Shown here one piece after another: positions 39,792 to 48,607 of a stretch of DNA of 64,000 nt (position 1 is the first letter of the stretch; each line of letters starts with the position of its first letter). Origin of the DNA: a virus. The translations under genes and the position numbers were made by a program. Below the pieces are notes generated by a model that saw nothing but the letters and a program-made list of their open reading frames with translations, did not search any database and had not been told where the DNA came from. The stretch covers positions 1-64,000 of IMG/VR virus record IMGVR_UViG_3300019886_000067; one strand, given 5' to 3'.

Positions 39792-40733
39792 TTAGATTTG
39801 GAATCTAACGTAGGACGCTAGAATGTCTTGCGCCTGTGGTGGGATGGCCTGTGGAGCGCCGGAAGTGCGGTTAGACGTGGTGTAAGAGTACCCAGCGATG
39901 CTCTCGGAGACATACTCCTCTGGCTTCTCAGACATCACAGCGGCCGTCCATATAGTTGCACGCTTGACATCGGCTGGCACAGTCGGCCAACCCCAGGCAG
40001 CCGTTACCTTCACGGTAGGAATCAACCCAGGCCAACCACGATCCCTAGAAACCACATCAAGATTGTAGTTAAAGCCCATCTGCGGGCTATAGATGCCGGC
40101 CCAATGAGGAATCGTGAGGTAGTTGTATGGTGGGCCTTCCTGGGGCTCAGGACGCCAGTAGAACGTATCAATCGGAGTTTCAAAGCCGCCGAAGATAAAG
40201 GCTACGGCCGTCACAGACATACAGTCGTCAATGTCTAGGAACCCAGAAGAGTCATACTCATATGTGCGGATTCCTGGGGTTTCTGGAAGCCCAAACGCGC
40301 GATCAGCAAACTTACGGATAGCGGCCGAAGCGCCTTCAATCGCTGATATTAGTTTTGCATCGCGTACTGTGTCAGGGTCGCCGGCTGCTATGTTCATGGC
40401 AGCCTTTAGTTCGTCTAGGGTTATGAGATTAGGAGGTTCGGTAGTGCCTGGTGCAGGACCAGAAAACACTTCTAGGACGTCAGAGGCTACGTGCCCACTG
40501 CCATCCTTCCATACAATCGCATAGGAACCAGCCGTAGCAGGAGCAGTAATCCTTGTGTAGTAGATGCCAGACCCGGCAGGGACCTCGCTGATCCCGGCTG
40601 TAGAAGGTGCAATTGCTACTGTGTCGTCAGATAGCTTGATTACTTCAACAGTAATCGTCCCTACAAGTCCAGTTTCAGCACCATCAACGGCGCTCTCTAC
40701 ATGCTGTCCTGGGTTTGCCGGAATGTAAGACAT
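39792..40733 (-). CDS. Head-tail adaptor with N-terminal Ig-like domain
   Basis: 313 aa. Residues 1-95 read as a beta-sandwich with SGIYYTRITAPATAGSY. From about 105 (LDELKAAMNI..GDPDTVRDAKLISAI) the helical gp6-like connector fold begins, with the RKFADRAFG element. Such proteins form the ring below the portal. The extra N-terminal domain is unusual in size and may decorate the neck. Confidence 0.7.
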   Translation of the reverse strand: MSYIPANPGQHVESAVDGAETGLVGTITVEVIKLSDDTVAIAPSTAGISEVPAGSGIYYTRITAPATAGSYAIVWKDGSGHVASDVLEVFSGPAPGTTEPPNLITLDELKAAMNIAAGDPDTVRDAKLISAIEGASAAIRKFADRAFGLPETPGIRTYEYDSSGFLDIDDCMSVTAVAFIFGGFETPIDTFYWRPEPQEGPPYNYLTIPHWAGIYSPQMGFNYNLDVVSRDRGWPGLIPTVKVTAAWGWPTVPADVKRATIWTAAVMSEKPEEYVSESIAGYSYTTSNRTSGAPQAIPPQAQDILASYVRFQI

Positions 40734-40742
40734 ATCTATAGC

Positions 40743-41111
40743 TTACTGTGTGTCGAATACTTTGTCGTCAAACACAGGAATCCAAGAAACAATTTCTAGT
40801 GTTGCTGCTATTTTTCCGTCAGGAAGCACAGCCAACAAAGTAAACAAACCAGGAATATTTCCGTTGCCGCAGGTAATAAGCACCTTAGCTTTCGGCCACA
40901 TGGTGTTGCTAGCTATCTGAGCGACTGCCTGTCCGGCGGTATATGTTTTAGCTTCACCAAGACCTCGAAGACAAACTAGTCCTTGGTCTGTCAACGCTGC
41001 CGCTGGGGCTCTATATGGTTCCCCAAAGGCTGCTATACCAGTCAGAGAATGAAAAGAAAGAGGGGTAGCTTCGCCTTCTCCTGTTTTTTCTTTGCTGGGA
41101 AATTTAGCCAT
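40743..41111 (-). CDS. Hypothetical head protein, 122 aa
   Basis: ATG start. A basic disordered start is followed by a beta-rich domain with Gly turns (LITCGNGNIPGLFTLLAVLP). Sits between capsid and adaptor genes, so a head decoration or fibre role is possible. No family recognised. Confidence 0.5.
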   Translation of the reverse strand: MAKFPSKEKTGEGEATPLSFHSLTGIAAFGEPYRAPAAALTDQGLVCLRGLGEAKTYTAGQAVAQIASNTMWPKAKVLITCGNGNIPGLFTLLAVLPDGKIAATLEIVSWIPVFDDKVFDTQ

Positions 41112-41134
41112 AGAACAAGTTTAGTCTTAGAAAT

Positions 41135-41162
41135 GGCGAAACCGGCACAAGGCCGGCTTCGA
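41135..41162 (-). terminator. Hairpin after the capsid-linked gene
   Basis: On the minus strand AAGCCGGC pairs with GCCGGTTT around a short loop, followed by CGCCATTTC. It could reduce read-through from the very highly expressed capsid gene into the tail genes. The U tract is poor. Confidence 0.5.
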
Positions 41163-41186
41163 GAGGGAGGAGAGTATGGCGGTTAC

Positions 41187-41579
41187 TTACTCAGCAGCGA
41201 AAACATCCTCTGGCGCACGGGCATCGGCGTAAGCAGCACCGATTGGCGTCAGAGCATCGCCCCGACCTTGCGGCGGGACCTGCACTGCAAGAGGGTCACT
41301 GGTGTCTGTGATGACACGATCCGCTTTGACGTGCGTCTCATGTACCGGGACTACAGACTGCGGAGCAGCCGGCGTACCCTGAACCTGAGCCGTTGTCGTA
41401 CCGGACGTAACCTGTACGCTAACCGGACCATCTGGGTCTGTTACGGCCGCAGAAGGCTCCGTAGCAGACGCACCATCTGGTAGCGGTGGCGTTACTGGTG
41501 TGACTGGCGCAGCGGGAGTCACTGCGCTAGTCGTGTCAGCAGCGGTTGTGTCAGTTGTAGTTGTTGTCTCGTCAGCCAT
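41187..41579 (-). CDS. Thr/Ala/Pro-rich low-complexity protein, 130 aa
   Basis: It starts 11 bp after the major capsid stop. A Thr/Ala/Pro/Val-rich disordered sequence with a short polar C-terminus. Possibly a capsid-associated extension or decoration protein. No family recognised. Confidence 0.55.
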   Translation of the reverse strand: MADETTTTTDTTAADTTSAVTPAAPVTPVTPPLPDGASATEPSAAVTDPDGPVSVQVTSGTTTAQVQGTPAAPQSVVPVHETHVKADRVITDTSDPLAVQVPPQGRGDALTPIGAAYADARAPEDVFAAE

Positions 41580-41590
41580 GTTCTTTCCCC

Positions 41591-42979
41591 TTAGCCGTTT
41601 GCCAGTCCTGTGCCGCCAATTACGTTGAACGCCAGCGGGCTACGGGCTGCCGTGAAGCCTACGCGGCTCTCGGCACGGAATACGGTCTGGTTGGTCGTGA
41701 AGTAGACGTGCGGGCTCTCGTCAACTGTGATTCCCTGGCGGTCAAGGATCAAAGCCTCACGGAAGTCACCGATGATGACACGGGACTCGTTTGTGCCTGC
41801 TCCAAGGTTAGTCGGGACACGGTTGGACAGAATGACTTCTACTCCAAATAGTGTCTGCTGAGGACCGTTGACGAATGTGCGCGGAGTGCTTGGGTCGTAA
41901 CCTGCACCGAAGTTGCTGCGCGGGGCAATCGTGTAGTGGCCTACCGAGTCACGGGACTTGAGGATACGAGTCCAGGTTCGCGGGTGCATGACAATTGCGG
42001 ACGGCTGACCCCAAGAAGTCTGTACCGAAGCGATTGCGTCAAGGATTTTATCCAGTAGCGCGCCTTCAGCAGCAGGGTCTTTCGGAGAAGCTTCCGTGAT
42101 CGTCGTAGTACCGATGCCCGGAGTGTTCAGGATGCCAAGTGGCTGTCCTGTGCCGGAACCGATCATAAACGCTGTCTCTTCAAGAGCAACAAGGCGCTTC
42201 GCAAGATCAGTTGTTACCAACTGGTCTACGGCCGGGTTGGAATCCTGAAGAAGCTGGTTAGAAATCGTAGCAAGACCGGCTGCTGTGAACACGGAAGCCG
42301 TGATCGTAGCCAGTGTCATCGCTGTGCTCTCAGGCTTCGTTGCAAGCTCGGCTACCCATCCGGCAGTCGTGCTGAGTCCTAGCTGGTCAAGCTGGATTGC
42401 GTTAGTGTTGACATTCAGAGAAGAGCAAAGCCCACGAAGAACGTTGTCCTGCTCACGAGCGAGAACTAGCTGACGCTCAAGAAGCGGCTGAACAAGGTAT
42501 CCACCCTGAGAGCCGGTGCCCTCAGTCATAGCCTTGCCCTCTGCTGTGGTGCTAAACCCAGCGTCAGAGTAAGACTTGGCACCTAGAGCAAGACGCTCCT
42601 GGGCTGCCGGATTACCTTTGTTGGCAAGATGAATGTCCACATACGGAGAGAACTCGCCCGTTGTGTATGGGTTGTCAGGATCGTCCGCAGCCTTACCCTC
42701 TGTGGTTGCTGCTACAACGAATCCCTCGCCTGGCTTACGGAGGTTAGCGATAATCTCCTGAAGCGTTCCAACCTCGGCAGTAAGAGACTTTACCTCTTCA
42801 GCGTTGAGAGCGGTGTCACGCTCCTTGAAAAGGAGGTCAAGCTGTGGCTTGATGTCTTTCTCAATCAGACCCTTGACCTCTGCTACCTGGCCGTTGTCTG
42901 CCTCTGCTGTAGCTAGGAGAGCAGTTGCCTTCTCCTGAAGCTCAGTAATCTTCGCTGTGATCTGCTCTGTGGTCTCCAT
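41591..42979 (-). CDS. Major capsid protein, HK97 fold
   Basis: 462 aa. Residues 1-100 are a coiled-coil delta domain (scaffold-like), probably removed by the prohead protease. The remainder reads as the HK97-type subunit: MTEGTGSQGGYLVQP, LLERQLVLAREQDN, then the long middle with SWGQPSAIVMHPRTW and the VESPHVYFTT-like end. It forms the icosahedral shell. Confidence 0.9.
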   Translation of the reverse strand: METTEQITAKITELQEKATALLATAEADNGQVAEVKGLIEKDIKPQLDLLFKERDTALNAEEVKSLTAEVGTLQEIIANLRKPGEGFVVAATTEGKAADDPDNPYTTGEFSPYVDIHLANKGNPAAQERLALGAKSYSDAGFSTTAEGKAMTEGTGSQGGYLVQPLLERQLVLAREQDNVLRGLCSSLNVNTNAIQLDQLGLSTTAGWVAELATKPESTAMTLATITASVFTAAGLATISNQLLQDSNPAVDQLVTTDLAKRLVALEETAFMIGSGTGQPLGILNTPGIGTTTITEASPKDPAAEGALLDKILDAIASVQTSWGQPSAIVMHPRTWTRILKSRDSVGHYTIAPRSNFGAGYDPSTPRTFVNGPQQTLFGVEVILSNRVPTNLGAGTNESRVIIGDFREALILDRQGITVDESPHVYFTTNQTVFRAESRVGFTAARSPLAFNVIGGTGLANG

Positions 42980-43019
42980 GTCTATTCCTAAATTTAGTGG
43001 TCAGTGTGACAAATCGAAA

Positions 43020-43934
43020 CTAGCAGGTTTCAATTTGAGGAAGTGGTCCTAGTTCTGCGGCCAAAGCATGTGCTTCACGCGCGATTCCATCAAGGTAGTT
43101 CTTTACTCGTGCCACAAGAGCGTCGATACGCTCATCTTCAGCACCATGCCCATTATCCTTAGTCGTAGACAGGGAATTGGTCTGCTGCTCAAGCTTCAAA
43201 AGCAATGCTAGGAACCACAAATCTTCAGGGCTGCCCTTCACGGACTTTCCCTCTGGGTACCTAGTGCTTATTGTGTCCAACGTAGAATCAAGGCTGTTCA
43301 GCAAGTCAGAGATACCACTAAAGTCTCCGACCAACTCGGACTGAGTAGGCTCAGGCACGACAATATCTCCTAGCGCCTTTCCGGCGACAATAGAAAAGGC
43401 CGGCGCAGAATGCACGGGAACTGGCGTAACGCTAATCTCTGTGAAGTCCATATCAGAAATGCGGGTTCCCAGCTTTGTAAGCTTACGCTTGAAGAAGCCG
43501 CCGACGCTCAAAGCAGTGAGAGTGCCTTTCTTGATCTGGTTGTAGTACGTGCCAAGCTCAGGATGTGTGCGAATCGCACCATCTACTCGGGCGCGCATAC
43601 GAAGGCCCTTGCCCTCAACCTCTTCAAGGTCAAGTACCTTGCCGAGAATCTTTTCGTGTTTGTGGTGGAAACACAAAGCGGCCGGACCACTCAGGAATGC
43701 CTTGATGCCACGCTGGAAAGCTCCGTCAGTGAAGTTCTCGCCTTGGCGGTCAACTCCATCAAACGTTGCAGCCCAACCCTCGATAATCAAGTCCCCGTCG
43801 TCAAGCTCTGTAACTACGTTTCCTGGTGTGCCGTCCTCTAGGGCCTTAGCCTCTAGTTGGAACGGGAAATTGAAGGCAACAATGTCGCTATCGCTGTCGA
43901 GCGTACGAACGAAAAGCTCTGTTGGCAAATCCAT
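43020..43934 (-). CDS. Prohead maturation protease (HK97-type, U35)
   Basis: ATG at 43934 is chosen (304 aa) and a longer upstream frame rejected. The herpesvirus-type triad is visible: LCFHHKHE (His), TLTALSVGGFF (Ser) and an acidic residue near ISVTPVPVH. It should cleave the capsid delta domain. A TATTAT -10 box lies 6 nt before the ATG and no ribosome site is seen, so translation is probably leaderless. The C-terminal 100 residues are extra, helical, of unknown role. Confidence 0.85.
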   Translation of the reverse strand: MDLPTELFVRTLDSDSDIVAFNFPFQLEAKALEDGTPGNVVTELDDGDLIIEGWAATFDGVDRQGENFTDGAFQRGIKAFLSGPAALCFHHKHEKILGKVLDLEEVEGKGLRMRARVDGAIRTHPELGTYYNQIKKGTLTALSVGGFFKRKLTKLGTRISDMDFTEISVTPVPVHSAPAFSIVAGKALGDIVVPEPTQSELVGDFSGISDLLNSLDSTLDTISTRYPEGKSVKGSPEDLWFLALLLKLEQQTNSLSTTKDNGHGAEDERIDALVARVKNYLDGIAREAHALAAELGPLPQIETC

Positions 43935-43940
43935 ACACAA

Positions 43941-43946
43941 ATAATA
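43941..43946 (-). promoter_or_regulatory. Leaderless-type promoter for the capsid operon
   Basis: TATTAT -10 box 6 nt upstream of the protease ATG on the minus strand, placed directly after the terminator at 43962-43983. The same 6-nt spacing to the start codon is seen at 51147, 53905, 57175 and 63455. No clear -35 box. Confidence 0.5.
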
Positions 43947-43961
43947 CGTCCCACAACGACA

Positions 43962-43983
43962 ACGAGCCGCCCGAAGGCGGCTC
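43962..43983 (-). terminator. Hairpin terminator upstream of the capsid operon
   Basis: GAGCCGCC pairs with GGCGGCTC across TTCG, a very stable tetraloop hairpin, 22 nt after the IPT gene stop. It separates the IPT gene transcript from the capsid operon. Confidence 0.75.
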
Positions 43984-44005
43984 GAAGACAACTTACAAGT
44001 AGTGG

Positions 44006-44734
44006 CTATTTCTTCAGAACGCTAGATGTCTGCGTATAAACCGTGAATGTGCCTGCCACACCGCCGGCAGCTTCAGATTTCAGAGACAAGCGAAGTTGAG
44101 GCCCGAACTGTTTACCTTCAAAGTTTGCCGCCGTAAAGACAGGGGTTGCAGCGGCGATTGCAGCCGTTTCAGCAAACGACGCAGATGCCTCCCAAGTTTT
44201 GCCGCCATCAAAGGAATCTTCAAGGGCAACCTTGACTTTAGGAGTACCTTCAATTTCGCCAAAGTTTGTCTCTACAGTCACGTAGTCATACGGAGAATAG
44301 TCTCCCTGCAACGCAACCTTTAGTGTTTCGGCCCCTGCAAACTTCAAATACGAAGCAGGAGATTTGATTTCTGCTACTTTTAGGGAACCTACAGGAACAG
44401 ACTCAAAGAGGCGACCGCTTGCCTTGGTGGCCGAAGAAACAGGCCAGAACACAAATGTTTCTGTTGTTTCGGACGTGCCGGCATTAGCGCCTGATGGCGT
44501 GCTAACAACAACCCCAACAGGACCAGTGATGTACTTAGTCCCGTTCGCATTAATGCTCTGAGGACTTACAGCTTTGATTTCAGTAGCAGATTCTACTTTG
44601 AACGACGCAGCCGCCAATTTACCGAAGGAAACAGACGTAGCGCCTGTGAATTCCGTGCCGGCAATAATGACTGTTGTTCCACCCGTAGGAGGACCACCGT
44701 TGTTAGTTACTGAAGTTACTGTAGGAGCAGCCAT
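44006..44734 (-). CDS. IPT/TIG-domain virion protein, 242 aa
   Basis: The N-terminal 95 residues (PTVTSVTNNGGPPTGGTTV, then FTGATSVSFG and the VVVSTPSG strand) match the IPT/TIG Ig-like domain. The rest is another beta domain. Such domains decorate phage capsids or tails and bind sugars weakly. The TIG pattern is common in soil actinobacterial surface proteins, hinting at the host group. Confidence 0.7.
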   Translation of the reverse strand: MAAPTVTSVTNNGGPPTGGTTVIIAGTEFTGATSVSFGKLAAASFKVESATEIKAVSPQSINANGTKYITGPVGVVVSTPSGANAGTSETTETFVFWPVSSATKASGRLFESVPVGSLKVAEIKSPASYLKFAGAETLKVALQGDYSPYDYVTVETNFGEIEGTPKVKVALEDSFDGGKTWEASASFAETAAIAAATPVFTAANFEGKQFGPQLRLSLKSEAAGGVAGTFTVYTQTSSVLKK

Positions 44735-44765
44735 AAGAATAATCTACTTTGCTGAGTGCCAGAGC

Positions 44766-44990
44766 CTACTCTAGCTCGGATGGTTCGACAGAAGACACCT
44801 TGCTTGCGTTGATCGCAATTTGCGTATTAGCCTTTGTGGCTCTGTCAAAGTAGACAAACGGAGTACGCCTTTGAGGAGTCTCTGCGTCCTCCAAAGCCCA
44901 CGACAGTTGTTTCTCAACCTCTGAAACACTTCCAACTACATAATAGGAAGCGCGGTCACACCAAATACGTGAAGTAATTTGCTCAGACAT
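44766..44990 (-). CDS. Hypothetical protein, 74 aa
   Basis: ATG start after AAGGAGAAAA. Small alpha/beta protein (RIWCDRASYYVVGS then a helix SEVEKQLSWAL). It sits just downstream of the ribonucleotide reductase. Function unknown. Confidence 0.55.
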   Translation of the reverse strand: MSEQITSRIWCDRASYYVVGSVSEVEKQLSWALEDAETPQRRTPFVYFDRATKANTQIAINASKVSSVEPSELE

Positions 44991-45026
44991 TCAGTTTTCT
45001 CCTTTTGTGTGTGTAGGAGAGACTAA

Positions 45027-46736
45027 CTATACACCACAGACGCCACCGACGCAGGTTTCCTCATTGCCCTCAAACACGGTTCCCTCGTGCTCAAGCGCCC
45101 ATGCAAGGTCAACTGGATTGCGTGGTTGGCCGGCACGCGCACCATCTGGATACACAGTAATGCCACGCAGATCAGGCAAGAAACGTAGCATTACATTGCT
45201 AAACGTACTACTTTCCTCCTCGTCAGTGATAGGTTTAGCAAGATTCACTGTAGAACTGATGGCATGATCGGTGTGTGCTTGCAAATACGCCTGTTGCGCC
45301 ATGCGGCGCTCTGGCATGAGAGAGAGCGTGTGCGCGTCCTCTATTTGCTCTGGCTTGATTCCTTCTCGTACAAGGCGCGCGGCCGTAGGGTCAACGACCA
45401 CATGCTGAGTGTGGTAGTTGGCGTTTGGTTTAGCCACGACGACATTTCGCTTCTCAGCGGCAGAGAAGAGAGGATCAGCCGATGGTGTGGACTCGGCAAT
45501 AATGCCGATTGTGCCGTTAGGAGCTATGGCAGTAGCAGCAATAGAGCGCGATAGACCAAGCTTGTCCTGCTGTTCGTTCGCATACTCAAGCGCACGGGAA
45601 TATTGCTCCATGTAGGGAGACAATACGTCAAAAGCGTCGTCTGTGCCATATTTCACGCCCTTCTTGATTAGGAACTCATGGACGCCAATCAAGCCCAGGC
45701 CAAGCCGGCGATTCTTGTCACGCACTTCCTTGATCTTGTCGTAGGGCACATCTGAGTAGAGGCTGCCGGCTGTCAAGAACAGCACAGCATCGCGCACTGC
45801 GCCGCCGAACTGTGCAGGCGACTCAAAGCGTGGCATCACCAGGCTACCCAAATTGCAGATGTCAGAATCGTCCGCAGAAGTTATCTCTGTGCAGGCGTTG
45901 CGCAGAACCTCGTCTTTGTATTGGCCTGTGTCAATCGTGAAACCAGGCTCGCCGTGCTTGAGCATGTGGCCGACCGCTGTCTTATACACGCGATTCGCCC
46001 AAGAATGCCAGTCTCCTCCGTCAGGAGCAATTGCATCACAGCGGTCGCGCAAAGCGTTCTCGTGCTCAAGGCAGTGAAAGAAGGCGTCATCTAGCGTAAC
46101 ACTAATGTTCGTCGTGTCCATCGGCGCAGGGAAATTCCAGTCCTTTTCCTTGAGCGCACGAATCTCATCAGACCAATCCTTGCAAGTAATAAATGCAAAG
46201 ATATCGGGATGCCACCAAGGAAGCCCAGCCCATATAGCCGAGCGGCGATTCCCGCCCTGTAGATAGCAACGTCCCTGGTCGTTCACAAGCTGCATGAGCG
46301 CCTGTGGCCCGGAGGCTGTGCCCCCGGTACGACTGATCGGAGCCCCAGACTCACGGATATCTCCATACCAGACACCAATCCCAGCGCCGGTCATCAACGC
46401 CATAGCGCTCTTGTAAGCCAAGTCAGCCCAACCCTCACGGGAATCCTCGGCGCGCAGTAGAACGCAGTTGCAGACTTGATGCAGGTCACGTCCGGCTGCG
46501 TATAGATAGCGCCCGCCAGCGATGAACTGCCGGCGGCTGTGGAGGCCATATAGCCGGTCTGCCACGTCTTGTATGAAGGATACGTTGCCTTGGGCGCTAG
46601 GAGCCCCGTAGAGAGCCCCTGTGACGGCTCCTACGACACGCTTGCTAGTCCCGTTCCAATCGCCATCCTGGGGATGCTTGTATCGTGCCTCGTAAATGCT
46701 TTGCGCGAATGGCGAATCGAACGTCTGAGAGTGCAA
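45027..46736 (-). CDS. nrdJ: Adenosylcobalamin-dependent ribonucleotide reductase (class II)
   Basis: 569 aa, TTG start 4 nt after AGGAGGA. VCNCVLLRAEDSREGW, MTGAGIGVWYGDIR and SRTGGTASGP mark the class II large subunit, with active-site Cys residues near 69-71 and in the NACTEITSAD segment. The C-terminus ends ETCVGGVC, a redox-active Cys pair. No ATP-cone is present, so the enzyme is short. It makes dNTPs from rNTPs or rNDPs using B12 from the host. No B12 riboswitch is seen in the 108-nt leader. Confidence 0.9.
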   Translation of the reverse strand: MHSQTFDSPFAQSIYEARYKHPQDGDWNGTSKRVVGAVTGALYGAPSAQGNVSFIQDVADRLYGLHSRRQFIAGGRYLYAAGRDLHQVCNCVLLRAEDSREGWADLAYKSAMALMTGAGIGVWYGDIRESGAPISRTGGTASGPQALMQLVNDQGRCYLQGGNRRSAIWAGLPWWHPDIFAFITCKDWSDEIRALKEKDWNFPAPMDTTNISVTLDDAFFHCLEHENALRDRCDAIAPDGGDWHSWANRVYKTAVGHMLKHGEPGFTIDTGQYKDEVLRNACTEITSADDSDICNLGSLVMPRFESPAQFGGAVRDAVLFLTAGSLYSDVPYDKIKEVRDKNRRLGLGLIGVHEFLIKKGVKYGTDDAFDVLSPYMEQYSRALEYANEQQDKLGLSRSIAATAIAPNGTIGIIAESTPSADPLFSAAEKRNVVVAKPNANYHTQHVVVDPTAARLVREGIKPEQIEDAHTLSLMPERRMAQQAYLQAHTDHAISSTVNLAKPITDEEESSTFSNVMLRFLPDLRGITVYPDGARAGQPRNPVDLAWALEHEGTVFEGNEETCVGGVCGV

Positions 46737-46805
46737 CTGATCCTCCTGCTGAAGGTGTGTTTTGGTCTATGTGTCACCCTCAAAGCGGTGAAGAGCGATT
46801 TAGGA

Positions 46806-46811
46806 ATACTA
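46806..46811 (-). promoter_or_regulatory. Possible extended -10 promoter for nrdJ
   Basis: TTGCTAGTAT on the minus strand: a TAGTAT -10 box preceded by TGC, like the tRNA array promoters. About 70 nt of untranslated leader follows to the nrdJ start. Confidence 0.4.
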
Positions 46812-46844
46812 GCAAGATTCGGAGCACATGGTACGAGCGCGTAA

Positions 46845-47255
46845 TCAATCGTTCCACGCACGTACCAGTGCTACCGCCAGCCTATCTACAAGCTGCTCCT
46901 CGGCGCGCACATATGACGCCTCTACTACCTCGTACACATCTTTATGTAGCTTCTCTTCAAAGGTGTCTTCAACTCTACGAATGTCTCGCGTGTGGCAATG
47001 AAGAAGCTCGTGAACGATGCTCTTCTCAAGAAAGAAGTCATCTAGCTCAGGACCAAACCACTCTTCAGGCTTCGCCCAATCAACCAAGTCAGGCTTGACA
47101 ACTAGCGTGGCCTGCTCATACTGAGAAGACCGATGGCACTCCATCGCTGCTGTCTCTTCTTCAGGCTCCTCAAAGCGAACATCAATCATCCACTGGTCGA
47201 GCCCTAGCCGGGCCTGCCATTCAGACGTGAGAGCTATGATTTCTTCGCGGGTCAT
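46845..47255 (-). CDS. Zincin-like putative metalloprotease, 136 aa
   Basis: IVHELLHCHTRDI (about residue 80) is a HExxH zinc site with a further His. The N-terminal WQARLGLDQWMIDVRFEE resembles the strand region of the plus-strand zincin at 17339. The two are probably distant paralogues. ATG overlaps the previous gene's stop. Substrate unknown. Confidence 0.6.
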   Translation of the reverse strand: MTREEIIALTSEWQARLGLDQWMIDVRFEEPEEETAAMECHRSSQYEQATLVVKPDLVDWAKPEEWFGPELDDFFLEKSIVHELLHCHTRDIRRVEDTFEEKLHKDVYEVVEASYVRAEEQLVDRLAVALVRAWND

Positions 47256-47509
47256 GCAGGATGCACGATTTCAATGCCGAGAGCCGCACAGTCCTCGTCA
47301 GTCAATGGAGTCAAATCAGGCTCATGCTGGGAAGCGTAATAGCTCTCAAATTCAGCATGGCGCTTTGTGCTAAGTGCGTCTTTCTTGTCCAAAGGTTTGA
47401 CTCCTCGATATCGTTTTGTCTCTGTTCGACAAGTTGGGCAAATCTCGTACTCGTCGTCATCAGGCCACGTCTCACAGCCCATCGCACATCTGCGGCCGAA
47501 CTGAATCAC
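47252..47509 (-). CDS. Small zinc-ribbon protein, 85 aa
   Basis: GTG start in GTGA overlap. Cys residues CAMGC (9, 13) and CPTC (24, 27) can form one zinc ribbon. The rest is helical and acidic. Function unknown. Confidence 0.55.
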   Translation of the reverse strand: MIQFGRRCAMGCETWPDDDEYEICPTCRTETKRYRGVKPLDKKDALSTKRHAEFESYYASQHEPDLTPLTDEDCAALGIEIVHPA

Positions 47510-47637
47510 GCGGCTAGCGTCGGCAGAAAGAACTCAATAGCGCCGGCTACTAGCGCCAGGATCGCGCCCAAAATTGGATTGAACAGAGCAAGCAGCACAG
47601 CCGCTACGAGAACGCATGTGACGGCAGGTGCAGGCAT
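47506..47637 (-). CDS. Tiny membrane protein, 43 aa
   Basis: ATG in TAATG overlap with the previous gene and the TGA overlaps the next GTG. Two closely spaced hydrophobic segments (CVLVAAVLLALFNP and LGAILALVAGAIEFF). Function unknown. Confidence 0.55.
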   Translation of the reverse strand: MPAPAVTCVLVAAVLLALFNPILGAILALVAGAIEFFLPTLAA

Positions 47638-47828
47638 TACTCCGCCACCTCCTCAATGATGAGAATGTTCGGGACGTTGACCATGACGTGACCGCCGTTC
47701 ATATCATCCATCGACATAAACGTCTTCCCCTGCGCGGAAGCCATATTCAGTTGATTCATCGCCTGTGTGTAATCCTCGTCAAGTTCGCGCTGCGTGAGCA
47801 CGTCCTTCATAGTCACGACTATAGCCAT
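47637..47828 (-). CDS. Hypothetical protein, 63 aa
   Basis: ATG start behind GAGAGGATTG. A hydrophobic strand-like N-terminus (MAIVVTMKDVL), a charged helix, and a beta end VMVNVPNILII. Possibly structural or regulatory; no family recognised. Confidence 0.55.
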   Translation of the reverse strand: MAIVVTMKDVLTQRELDEDYTQAMNQLNMASAQGKTFMSMDDMNGGHVMVNVPNILIIEEVAE

Positions 47829-47838
47829 TTCAATCCTC

Positions 47839-48204
47839 TCAAGGGTTCTGGTACGACCTACTAGATACTACTCCCTGAAAACGCGGCCAAAGCCCGATTG
47901 CGTCGTCCACGGCGCACACGCGCACCATACCCTTGTCAAGTTTCTCACCAACATGCTCGACAATGCAAACGTCTGAGTCCTCATCATCCATCAGCCGGAC
48001 GTGGAGTTTCGGGTCATACGGAACGTCGGCTAGCGCCGACTCGTCGCAATGGACAGTAGAGAAACACTTCCAGACCATTTTGCCAGATGGATCAGGCTGC
48101 TTGAGCCTAAACACATGGCCGGAGCATGGCTCTGGTGGAAGGTTTCCGCCTTCGGCTTCAATGGCGTTGCAGAGCGCCACGTAATCGTCAGGGTGATAGT
48201 TCAT
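47839..48204 (-). CDS. Hypothetical protein, 121 aa
   Basis: Start ATG at 48204 is chosen because GAGG lies 6 nt upstream; a TTG start 12 nt earlier overlaps the previous gene more. Alpha/beta protein with Cys near residues 7, 27, 43 and 50. No family recognised. Confidence 0.55.
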   Translation of the reverse strand: MNYHPDDYVALCNAIEAEGGNLPPEPCSGHVFRLKQPDPSGKMVWKCFSTVHCDESALADVPYDPKLHVRLMDDEDSDVCIVEHVGEKLDKGMVRVCAVDDAIGLWPRFQGVVSSRSYQNP

Positions 48205-48418
48205 ATTGGTCCTCAAGAAAGCGCGTGAATTTGGACGGCTTCAGGACTCGTCCTGTACTCGACCCAAAGACCGACTCTCCGTTGACTTTGAGAGCCCACA
48301 GCCGCCAGACAGGATGCTCAGTAGTGGTGTCCACTCCACGCGAAAACTCAATCTTGACCGGCCCGCAGACCAGATCATAGTCGTCGTTTCCCTTGTCTAG
48401 GAACTGAAGCTCGCTCAC
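48188..48418 (-). CDS. Hypothetical protein, 76 aa
   Basis: ATG start. Beta-rich, with WRLWALKVNGESVFG in the centre. Overlaps the next gene by 17 bp. No family recognised. Confidence 0.55.
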   Translation of the reverse strand: MSELQFLDKGNDDYDLVCGPVKIEFSRGVDTTTEHPVWRLWALKVNGESVFGSSTGRVLKPSKFTRFLEDQYELSP

Positions 48419-48442
48419 CCGAGAAGCGTACCAGAAAACGAC

Positions 48443-48607
48443 TTAGTGCGCCGGCTTCTTACGTTTGTAGCCATCGACACGAACTACTGGCTTGCGCCTG
48501 CCTTTGGAATAGTTCGATCCACGGGGCGAACGAGTATGGCCCTTGACGCCAACTGCGTTTCCTGCACGCGGTGAGCGCTTACGTGGTGCGCGTCCCTTGG
48601 TAGCCAT
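48443..48607 (-). CDS. Small highly basic protein, 54 aa
   Basis: ATG overlaps the portal stop (TAATG), so it is translationally coupled to the portal gene. About 35 percent Lys/Arg with Gly and Pro (RAPRKRSPRAGNAVG). It may condense DNA inside the head or help capsid assembly. Function not shown. Confidence 0.6.
   Translation of the reverse strand: MATKGRAPRKRSPRAGNAVGVKGHTRSPRGSNYSKGRRKPVVRVDGYKRKKPAH

Noticed and set aside
46737-46844. Cobalamin riboswitch before nrdJ
   Set aside because: The leader is about 70-108 nt and has no B12-box-like sequence.
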